From contig CM020618.1 in NCBI GenBank assembly GCA_009829735.1, positions 15,730,568 through 15,794,567 of the forward strand: a DNA stretch of 64,000 nt. Direction: 5' to 3'. A model generated the notes under the pieces. The model was not told the DNA's origin. It saw nothing but the letters and a program-made list of their open reading frames with translations, and made no database searches. Numbering within the stretch: the first letter of the stretch is position 1; the number at the start of each line of letters is the position of its first letter. Both the position numbers and the translations under genes were made by a program. The DNA is from Pyropia yezoensis. Taxonomy: Eukaryota > Rhodophyta > Bangiophyceae > Bangiales > Bangiaceae. Of this stretch, positions 54,143-62,284 are shown piece after piece.

Positions 54143-56320
54143 TTACTCGTTTCCCGTGCTCGGCCGAGTACTATCTTCCGGGACATCCGGGAGAGGAAGT
54201 GCCTCCTCGACTGCCAGTACTCCCCCTGGAGCTTGCTGCCTACCCGGTGCCGGGCCTCGGGCGGGATACCCCCCAATGGATGCCTTGCGTTGCGCCGCTG
54301 CCCGTCGAGACTCCTCCGGGATGAGCGGGCATGAGGACACCCAGTGTTGGGGGTCTCCGCACAACATACATCCGGACGTGCCGGCCGTCCCGGGCGTCCG
54401 CGTCGGGTTGGCTCCATAGGTCCGGTTGCCTGCCTCGGGCGGCCGAGTGCCTGCCCCTTGGTAGGCCTTGGGTCCCGGTGCCAACCGGAACATGGACTCC
54501 CCCAGCCGGTTGGTCCTACCAGCGATGTCCGGAGGTGCCTCCGTACGCACTGCCCATGTCGGCAGGGGTTGGTGGGGGTTACCCGTAACTGGGGCATAAC
54601 CCGTAGTCCGCACATACGGGACGCGCCGTCCCGCTCCCTCTTTGACCTGGAACTGGGTGCCAGCCGGGGCGATGTACGCTACCGTACCCTGCTCATCAAT
54701 CACCGGCGTAGCCGGTAACAGCAGGTGCCCCTGCTGGTCAACAAGTGGTTCCTCCTCGCTCGTAGGGGTATGTTCGGCCGCCACCAGTACTGGTGCAGCT
54801 TTATGCTCCACCTTCCCTTGCCTCGGTACCGGGGTAAGACTGGGCTTGCCTCCCTCACCCTTGGGCTTCGGGGCCAAGGCGCATTCCGGGTGTAGCACCC
54901 GGTAGGCGTCCCCTAGGGACTTGCACATATGCATCAGTCGACTGAAGTTCGTCCGGGCCGTATTGGCTCCCCGTGCGGATATCCGCACATAGTTGGGTAC
55001 TCCTGCGAACAGAATGGCCCGTAGCTCCCCTTCGCCGAGGAGCTTCCCCAGCTCGTAGTCGAGCTCTTGGATCCGGCGTCTAAGCATCTCCTTATCCTCC
55101 CAGGACTGGGCGGTGGCGGTGCGAAGGGCCCGATAGTGGTCTTCGCACTTGTCCTTACTGAGGTAGCTGCTAAGCAGCTCCTTCAGTATACCACGGTAAT
55201 CCATGGGGGTGGCTGCGACCCTCATTCCCGGCATCGGTGATGCCTGTCGGAGGATGCCTCGCACCCTTTCATCAACAAAGAACGGGAGGATCTCCAGGGC
55301 CAGCCTTTCGTTGACGAGTGCCTTGTCCGCAGCTGCCTTGAAGCTAGTCAAGAAGCCGATGACTGCCAACGGGCGTCCGTTCGGCCCCCCGAACATAGGG
55401 ACTCCCTTCATAAGGGTCTGCATAGAGCGGATCGCCCGATGCGACGTATTACGCATCGATTCCGACACGGTAGTGGATCGGTCCTCCAAACGATAACGTT
55501 CCGGAGTAAGAACCGACCGGAAGACCTCGTTGACGGTCTCCGTGTCAGCGTCCTGGATATCCAGTCGCTTGGCCAGTTGATGAGTAAACTCATCGGACTC
55601 CATCCGCTTCAGTAATTTCGCAGTAACCTGCGCTGTCATCGCTTGGACCAATGACGCTGGAACCTGCGGCGTCGGCGCCTTGGGTACCCGAGTTGCTTGG
55701 CTTTCGTCGTCGATGGGATACTGCGAGACGGTACCGCCTCACCCCATCGCTGACTCTCCACCGGCGTAAGCACGCGCCGGGTCGTGTCCGCGGAGTCCGC
55801 TTCGGGTGCTCCGAGCGTATAGCTCCGTGTGACTCCGTTCCAATTCTGCCGACGAGTCGGATCCATACCCCATTGTGTCCGAGGGTTGTCCGGGAGTTGC
55901 TGCGCCGGGGTCGACCCCGGTGGACTCCGAAAGTAGTCCGGCCGGTTCAAACCGTACCGGTGTGGGAGGAACACGTCAGGGTACCGTCGTATGCCGTGCT
56001 GACATCAGCACAGCCATTGCGTCCTCCGTCCGCTCTTGACGAGCGTCCAGCCCAGTAAACCGGGCCTCGATGCGAGCCAATGATGCCATCAGGGAGTCCC
56101 CTGGTGAAGGTGGCGGCGGCGTGAGGTCGGCAAAGGACAGTTGCGGCGGTCCGCCGCCCCCGGCCGTCCGTGCCGTACCTAATGTCGATCCGGCACCGGA
56201 AAGCATTGGCGTCTCAATGTTGTCGATCGGGTTCCCGATCCCGGCTCCCGTAGTCACCTCCGGAGTCGGCGTCGACGCCGATCCGTCATCTTGAACGTTC
56301 CCCGTCTCTTGGGTAGACAT
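54143..56320 (-). pseudogene. gag: Element 1 gag (two nonsense codons)
   Basis: Structural polyprotein collinear with the intact gag of element 2 (start MSTQETGNVQDDGSASTPTP). Capsid-like helical region (MESDEFTHQLAKRLDIQD onward) and a CCHC zinc knuckle, CMLCGDPQHWVSSC, near the end. Compared with element 2, CGT has become TGA at 55976-55978 and GGA has become TGA at 55739-55741, both in frame. No net frameshift is needed. Confidence 0.9.
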
Positions 56321-56526
56321 AGTCACACTCAGTCAACCGACGTAACAATCACCACGAATAAGAGAGCGAGGGGGTAGTTGGGGGAGAGTAACCGTAGATC
56401 GCAGTCAAACGCAACCACTCAAAACAATCAAACAGGTCGCAGCACCACGAGTACAAGAAAAGGACCGGATCCCTATCCGTGTGCCAGGGCCGAAGACGGC
56501 GTCACCACAAGGGTGACGGAAACCCG

Positions 56527-56544
56527 TCCCCTGCTGCTCCACCA
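56527..56544 (-). promoter_or_regulatory. Primer-binding site, element 1
   Basis: TGGTGGAGCAGCAGGGGA, one base inside the 5' LTR, in the position of the tRNA primer site. Its complement ends in CCA. I could not name the tRNA. Confidence 0.75.
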
Positions 56545-56545
56545 A

Positions 56546-56908
56546 TGTAGCACAATAGGAATCCGTCGCACGTCCACTCTCAGGGAACACTCACCAGGGG
56601 GGATCGGCACCAACGTCACCGGGAGGCCAAGGTTGCTGTCCTTGGAGCGCAAGCCACGGGACCAAGATGGGAGCCCGAACGGGAGGGGTTTGTTGTTCTC
56701 CCTTGGCCGGCGGTGGATTCGCCGCCGGCCCCCTCGTTATAAACCCTCGGAGACACTACTAACTACCCTCCACCCCAAGATGCAAGTCCCTCTGGTCATA
56801 CGTAACTTATAGATACCGTGACCAGTACGGACTCCCAAATTGAAAGCCAAGGATTAGAAGTAGCCCCCCTTATATTAGGGTCACAGTACGGTCAACCATA
56901 TTGCTACA
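56546..56908 (-). repeat. LTR element 1, 5' LTR
   Basis: 363 bp with TGTAGCA...TGCTACA ends. At several diagnostic positions it matches the LTR of element 2 better than its own partner at 45974. Confidence 0.92.
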
Positions 56909-56913
56909 GGCGG

Positions 56914-57854
56914 GCGTGCCAACCACGTCGGTCGTGTGAGGGCGCACACCCGCCGAGTGCAGCGCGGCACCAGCGCAGCTTCTCGAGCATGCGACGGATC
57001 CGCTCATGTTGCACCAGGTGCGCATGCGGTGACGACAGTAGGCGAGGGCGATGAAGGTATTCCTTGTGCGGACGGTCATCGTGGAGACGCTTCTGGCGGG
57101 GATCCCGTCGCCGAGTCCACTGGCGGCGACGGACCCGCCACCGGCGATGCAGGTGCGAGGCAACGCAAAGCGGGCGTATCCAATGCTATTGCCGCAGATG
57201 CAGGCGGCGCTGCTTTTGAGGACGCTTCCTGCGACCATGCACGCACGTTTAGACGCGTCGTATCGTGGCTGTGCCGACGCCTGGGGGTGTCCACGGCTAG
57301 GTTTCGTCAAGTCGTTCCGGCGATCTACGCGCACGACTCGGGAATGGCGGTCCCCTCGTCGCTGCCCGGCGCAGCATCGTCTGCTACCGAGGAGGACTGG
57401 GACACCGAGGGCCCTATGGAGGTGTTTCGAACGGGGCAGAGCGCTGTTGCAGTTGTAATCTCAGGCTTGGGTCTGGGCAAGGTGGTCGCCCCCGTCCGCT
57501 GCACGCGCAATGTGACTTCATGCACGTTCTGCGACAGCGCAGCCAGCTTCTTGTGCGTGCACGCGCTACGCAGCAGGGGTGTACGGAGGGGTCAGCCAGG
57601 GAACCTTCGTGGTGCTGCTGGCCGCAAGGAGCAGGTGGGGGACGATGGCGCGCGGTCGCGCCTTCCTGTCTTGCTTTACAACTGCCCTGCGTCGGTCGTC
57701 GCCAACAAGCAGGTGTGCAACGTGCTGCGGCACGGCGAGGCTTATGTTGTCAAGGCGCCGCCAGCGTGCCCGAAGTGCAAGGTGGAGCCGCCCAAGGAGT
57801 CCATTCAGACGGACAAGGGAACGATCTTGTGCACCATAGGCTACTGCGACATGC
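56914..57854 (+). pseudogene. Split Cys-motif gene, middle part (between two LTR insertions)
   Basis: Continues the frame of 45306-45973 if element 1 is removed, and is open to the edge of the element 2 LTR, whose TGTAGC supplies the stop. Contents: an Ala/Gly-rich linker, a helical SWLCRRLGVSTARFRQVV, VEVFRTGQSAVAVV-like strands, then SCTFCDSAASFLCVHAL (C-x2-C-x8-C-x-H, SWIM/CxC-like) and a second pair ACPKCK with TIGYC. This resembles the CxC cysteine clusters reported next to KDZ transposases, a tentative match from memory. The 3' part should lie beyond element 2, outside the window. Confidence 0.6.
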
Positions 57855-58217
57855 TGTAGCAATATGGTTGTCCGTATTGTGACCCTAATATTAGGGGGGC
57901 TACTTCTAATCCTTGGCTTTCAATTTTAGAGTCCGGACTGGTCACGGTATCTATAAGTTACGTATGACCAGAGGGACTTGCATCTTGGGGTGGAGGGTAG
58001 TTAGTAGTGTCTCCGAGGGTTTATAACGAGGGGGCCGGCGGCGAATCCACCGCCGGCCAAGGGAGAACAACAAACCCCTCCCGTTCGGGCTCCCATCTTG
58101 GTCCCGTGGCTTGCGCTCCAAGGACAGCAACCTTGGCCTCCCGGTGACGTTGGTGCCGATCCCCCCTGGTGAGTGTTCCCTGAGAGTGGACGTGCGACGG
58201 ATTCCTATTGTGCTACA
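57855..58217 (+). repeat. LTR element 2, 5' LTR
   Basis: 363 bp, TGTAGCA...TGCTACA, in inverted orientation relative to the LTRs of element 1. Hairpin GGCCGGCGG (58033-58041) with CCGCCGGCC (58050-58058). Confidence 0.92.
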
Positions 58218-58218
58218 T

Positions 58219-58236
58219 TGGTGGAGCAGCAGGGGA
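58219..58236 (+). promoter_or_regulatory. Primer-binding site, element 2
   Basis: TGGTGGAGCAGCAGGGGA one base after the LTR end, identical to element 1. Confidence 0.75.
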
Positions 58237-58442
58237 CGGGTTTCCGTCACCCTTGTGGTGACGCCGTCTTCGGCCCTGGCACACGGATAGGGATCCGGTC
58301 CTTTTCTTGTACTCGTGGTGCTGCGACCTGTTTGATTGTTTTGAGTGGTTGCGTTTGACTGCGATCTACGGTTACTCTCCCCCAACTACCCCCTCGCTCT
58401 CTTATTCGTGGTGATTGTTACGTCGGTTGACTGAGTGTGACT

Positions 58443-60626
58443 ATGTCTACCCAAGAGACGGGGAACGTTCAAGATGACGGATCGGCGTCGACGCCGACTC
58501 CGGAGGTGACTACGGGAGCCGGGATCGGGAACCCGATCGACAACATTGAGACGCCAATGCTTTCCGGTGCCGGATCGACATTAGGTACGGCACGGACGGC
58601 CGGGGGCGGCGGACCGCCGCAACTGTCCTTTGCCGACCTCACGCCGCCGCCACCTTCACCAGGGGACTCCCTGATGGCATCATTGGCTCGCATCGAGGCC
58701 CGGTTTACTGGGCTGGACGCTCGTCAAGAGCGGACGGAGGACGCAATGGCAAAGTTGATGTCAACACGCCACACGACGGGACCCCGTCGTGTTCCTCCCA
58801 CACCGGTACGGTTTGAACCGGCCGGACTACTTTCGGAGTCCACCGGGGTCGACCCCGGCGCAGCAACTCCCGGACAACCCTCGGACACAATGGGGTATGG
58901 ATCCGACTCGTCGGCAGAATTGGAACGGAGTCACACGGAGCTATACGCTCGGAGCACCCGAAGCGGACTCCGCGGACACGACGCGGCGCGTGCTTACGCC
59001 GGTGGAGAGTCGGTTATTGGGGGAGGGGGTGCCCTCTCACAGTATCCCCACAACGAAGGAGGCCAGGCAACTCGGGCTCCTGAGGTGCCGACGCCTGAAG
59101 TACCATCTTCGGTGGTTGAAGCTATGACTGCGCAGGTAACTGCAAGCCTACTGAAGCGGATGGAGTCCGATGAGTTTACTCATCAACTGGCTAAGCGACT
59201 GGATATCCAGGACGCTGACACGGAGACCGTCAACGAGGTCTTCCGGTCGGTTCTTACTCCGGAACGTTATCCTTTGGAGGACCGCTCTACCACCGTATCG
59301 GAATCGATGCGTAATACGTCGCATCGGGCGATCCGCTCTATGCAGACCCTTATGAAGGGAGTCCCTATGTTCGGGGGGCCGAACGGACGCCCGTTGGCAG
59401 TCATCGGCTTCTTGACTAGCTTCAAGGCAGCCGCGGACAAGGCCCTTGTTAAGGAGGGGCTGGCCCTGGAGACCCTCCCGTTCTTTGTTGATGAACGGGT
59501 GCGAGGCATCCTTCGCCAGGCATCCCCGATGCCGGGAATGAGGGTTGCGGCCACCCCCATGGATTACCGTGGGATTCTGAAGGAGCTGCTGAGCAGTTAC
59601 CTCAGTAAGGACAAGTGCGAAGACCACTACCGGGCCCTGCTCGCTGCCACCGCCCAGAGCTGGGAGGATGAGGAGATGCTCGGACGACGGATTCAAGAGC
59701 TCGACTACGAGCTGGGGAAGCTCCTCGGCGAAGGGGAGCTACGGGCCATCCTGTTCGCAGGAGTACCCAACTACGTGCGGATATCCGCACGGGGCGCCAA
59801 CACGGCACGGACGAACTTCAGTCGACTGATGCATATGTGCAAGTCCCTGGGGGACGCCTACCGGGTGCTTCACCCGGAGTGTGCTCTTGCCTCAAAGCCC
59901 CAGGGTGAGGGGAGCAAGCTCAATCTTACCCCGGTACCGAGGCAAGACAAGATGGAACGGAAGGCCGCACCGGTACTGGTGGCTACCGATTACGCCCCCA
60001 CGGGCGAGGAGGAACCACTTGTTGACCAGCAGGGGCACCTGCTGTTACCGGCTACGCCGGTGATTGATGAGCAAGGTACGGTAGCGTACATCGCCCCGGC
60101 GGGGACCCAGTTCCAGGTCAGCGAGGGCACTGGACGTCGCGTCCCGTACGTACGGACTACGGGGTACTCCCCGGTGACGGGTAACCCTCACCAACCCTTG
60201 CCAACATGGGCGGTGCGCACGGAGGCACCTCCGCAGATTGCGGGCCGACCCAACCGGTTGGGGGAGTCCATGTTCCGGTTGACCCAAGGACCCAAGGCCT
60301 ACCAGGGAGCAGGCACTCGGGCGCCCGAAGGAGGCAACCGCAGGTACGGGGCCACCCCGATGCGAACTCAAGGGGGGACCGGCACGTCCGGATGTATGTT
60401 GTGTGGGGATCCCCAGCACTGGGTGTCTTCCTGCCCACTCATCCCCGAGGAGTCTCGGCGGGCAGCGGCGCAACGCAAGGCATCCACACGGGGGTATCCC
60501 GCCAGAGCACCCGGACCCGCACCGGGTAGGCAGCCAGCTCCAGGCGGAGTACTGGCCGTCGAGGAGGCACCTCCTCAGCCGGATGTCCCGGCGGACAGCA
60601 CCCTACCAAGGGCGAAAAACGAGTAA
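58443..60626 (+). CDS. gag: Intact gag of LTR element 2
   Basis: 727-aa structural polyprotein with no internal stop. The N-terminal 200 residues are Pro/Thr/Gly-rich and disordered. The capsid-like helical core runs about 230-500 (FRSVLTPERYPLEDRSTTV, PNGRPLAVIGFLTSFKAA, LGKLLGEGELRAILFAG). A Pro/Thr linker follows, and the zinc knuckle CMLCGDPQHWVSSC lies near residue 665. The ATG at 58443 follows an in-frame GTG by two codons and is the first Met. It is collinear with the broken gag of element 1 and far better preserved, so element 2 is younger or less decayed. Confidence 0.93.
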   Translation: MSTQETGNVQDDGSASTPTPEVTTGAGIGNPIDNIETPMLSGAGSTLGTARTAGGGGPPQLSFADLTPPPPSPGDSLMASLARIEARFTGLDARQERTEDAMAKLMSTRHTTGPRRVPPTPVRFEPAGLLSESTGVDPGAATPGQPSDTMGYGSDSSAELERSHTELYARSTRSGLRGHDAARAYAGGESVIGGGGALSQYPHNEGGQATRAPEVPTPEVPSSVVEAMTAQVTASLLKRMESDEFTHQLAKRLDIQDADTETVNEVFRSVLTPERYPLEDRSTTVSESMRNTSHRAIRSMQTLMKGVPMFGGPNGRPLAVIGFLTSFKAAADKALVKEGLALETLPFFVDERVRGILRQASPMPGMRVAATPMDYRGILKELLSSYLSKDKCEDHYRALLAATAQSWEDEEMLGRRIQELDYELGKLLGEGELRAILFAGVPNYVRISARGANTARTNFSRLMHMCKSLGDAYRVLHPECALASKPQGEGSKLNLTPVPRQDKMERKAAPVLVATDYAPTGEEEPLVDQQGHLLLPATPVIDEQGTVAYIAPAGTQFQVSEGTGRRVPYVRTTGYSPVTGNPHQPLPTWAVRTEAPPQIAGRPNRLGESMFRLTQGPKAYQGAGTRAPEGGNRRYGATPMRTQGGTGTSGCMLCGDPQHWVSSCPLIPEESRRAAAQRKASTRGYPARAPGPAPGRQPAPGGVLAVEEAPPQPDVPADSTLPRAKNE

Positions 60627-60782
60627 GAGGAAGGATGACCGGGGGGCGCTGGGGTAACCCAAGCAAGCCACCCCGGACTGCCGCGGGGAAAGGCCCCACG
60701 GCGAGCGCGTTTGAGCCGGCGCCGCATCACTCCCCAGGTACACCTTCCGGCCCCGACGACACGGCGTCAAGGGATTGATGAC

Positions 60783-61250
60783 TGTGGCAGTATTGACCCC
60801 AAGTAGGGGGGCAACACGTGCCATGCAAGGGGCGGCAGGCCACTAGCCTGATCCGTTCCTCCCCCTGCATTTGGGTCCATATTCCCTAAGTTTGGGATAG
60901 TTAGCTTAGTAGTAAATCCAACTTGGATTTGAGGGTTTTCTGCATTTATCGTCTTGAATTTTCGTGTGGCCCGGTGGGCAGGTGCTGGGGTGGGAGATTC
61001 TGAGTGGCGAGATTCTGAGTGGACCCTGGGGGGATAAGGGGAGGGACAGCGGGGCTTGGCCCTGCGTCCCCGTCCCGACCAAGAAACTGTTGGACCACAC
61101 ACCATCCTCTTGTTTGTCCGTGGGGGGTTTGCCCCACAACAGGGACAGAGTGTGTGCGACTTGCACTTCTTCCGGTTCCCCCGACACGGGAGGCAGCCCT
61201 AGCACACCGCCCCAACTTGGGTGCCGTGTGTGCTAGTGGTTTTTGCCACA
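60783..61250 (+). repeat. LTR of element 3 (nested in element 2)
   Basis: 468 bp bounded by TGTGGCA and TGCCACA. It starts exactly where element 2 loses similarity with element 1, so element 1 serves as an empty-site reference. A PBS follows at once. Confidence 0.82.
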
Positions 61251-61252
61251 TT

Positions 61253-61270
61253 TGGTGGAGCAGCAGGGGA
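61253..61270 (+). promoter_or_regulatory. Primer-binding site, element 3
   Basis: TGGTGGAGCAGCAGGGGA two bases after the LTR, the same site as in elements 1 and 2 despite unrelated LTRs. Confidence 0.72.
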
Positions 61271-61369
61271 CAGAGGTAAACTTTACCTCCGGGTGCACCC
61301 GGGTGTAGGGGGCCCTCTGTCTCAGAGGAACGGTGGTCTTGGACCGTGTCATACGGATCGTCAGCCAAC

Positions 61370-61664
61370 ATGGCTAGCTCGGACCCCCCGTCGTCCGGGG
61401 AGTACACGGGTGACGCACGTACTTCAGTGCCTTCGAATACTGGTGAGACACAGGTGGGTTTACCTGGGGTCGCAGAGGGACTAGAGGTCCCTCAAGCCAG
61501 CAGTGTAGCATCCCTGGCCCCGACTTGGCGCCGACCCGGGACTGCAACCAGAGGGCACCAGGTGCCAGAACGCGCCCGCCGTGTGGCGATGGTTGGCGGC
61601 CGTGGCCCGTGCCCGGCACTGGGATGCGGTGGACTACGCTATCCACACGCGAGAGAGGGATTTC
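61370..61664 (+). pseudogene. Element 3 gag, 5' fragment
   Basis: Starts with an ATG in AACATGGCT context (MASSDPPSSGEYTGDARTSV). About 60 codons on, the protein-like reading moves to another frame (RWLAAVARARHWDAVDYAIH), so an indel is likely. It ends at about 61664, where AT-rich DNA of the next LTR begins. Position after LTR and PBS fits gag; similarity to other gags is not evident in so short a piece. Confidence 0.5.
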
Positions 61665-61667
61665 TGA

Positions 61668-62075
61668 TGTGTTTTTGCATATTTGTGAGGGACTTGATTT
61701 GAGAGAATTTGAGTGTGAGATTAGTGAGTGGGAATAGAATTAGTAGTGATAGTGGCCCCCGACCTGACGAGGTTAGACTCGGGTCGGGGCCACTCGGGGT
61801 TATGGGGGGGCTACCGGGCCAACGTGCCGGGGTTCCCCCAGATGCACGTTAAGAGGGACAGCGAGGCGCCCTCGGCCCGCGCCCTCAGGGAAAAAGACAA
61901 CTGCGCGTTTGCTTTCCTCTTCCCCGTGTGCACTACCGTGCGTATCTGTTTGCTCTGCGAGCAGGCACGTGAGGCAACAGGCATACCATTCTCGTAGTTC
62001 CCCTTTCTGCGTTACCTGTCCCTTTCCCCCGAGGGATATTGACACGTGTCTGAGAGGATCGAGTTTTATACCACA
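61668..62075 (+). repeat. Probable LTR of element 4 (limits uncertain)
   Basis: About 408 bp from TGTGTTTTTGC to TATACCACA, placed between the truncated element 3 and a PBS. Only four bases of the ends are inverted (TGTG/CACA), so the left limit is tentative. Confidence 0.5.
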
Positions 62076-62079
62076 TATT

Positions 62080-62097
62080 TGGTGGAGCAGCAGGGGA
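62080..62097 (+). promoter_or_regulatory. Primer-binding site, element 4
   Basis: TGGTGGAGCAGCAGGGGA, four bases after the presumed LTR end. Confidence 0.7.
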
Positions 62098-62284
62098 TTG
62101 GAGTGTTTGAGAAGAGACATTTGGGAGCAGCGGTTGCGTTGTTCCTGTTCTGTCTTTTTCTGTGGTTTGGGAATTATTTGCACCCGTTCACGGGAACCCC
62201 ATTCCTGGCTCTCCAACCCCTCTCTTGTGGTCTTGCGATCTTTGGACACGCAGGCAACTGGACTGTGGCTGTCAAGAGACCAAC

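Larger units (their letters stand above)
45974..56908 (-). mobile_element. Ty3/gypsy chromovirus-type LTR element 1 (degenerate, full length)
   Basis: 10,935 bp on the minus strand: 5' LTR (56546-56908), PBS, gag, protease, RT-RNase H-integrase-chromodomain, an extra antisense ORF, PPT, 3' LTR (45974-46335). The order PR-RT-RH-IN defines Ty3/gypsy. Flanks GCCGG (left) and GGCGG (right) fit a 5-bp target duplication with one mismatch. Two in-frame stops in gag and two in pol make it non-autonomous now. Its LTRs differ at about 10-11 of 362 positions, so it is not recent. Confidence 0.9.
57855..60782 (+). mobile_element. LTR element 2, 5' portion (same family as element 1, plus strand)
   Basis: 5' LTR, PBS, intact gag and about 155 nt of following sequence that matches element 1 up to GATTGATGAC. 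There the LTR of element 3 begins. The rest of element 2 must lie beyond the nested insertions. The left flank CATGC should be the target sequence. Confidence 0.88.
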
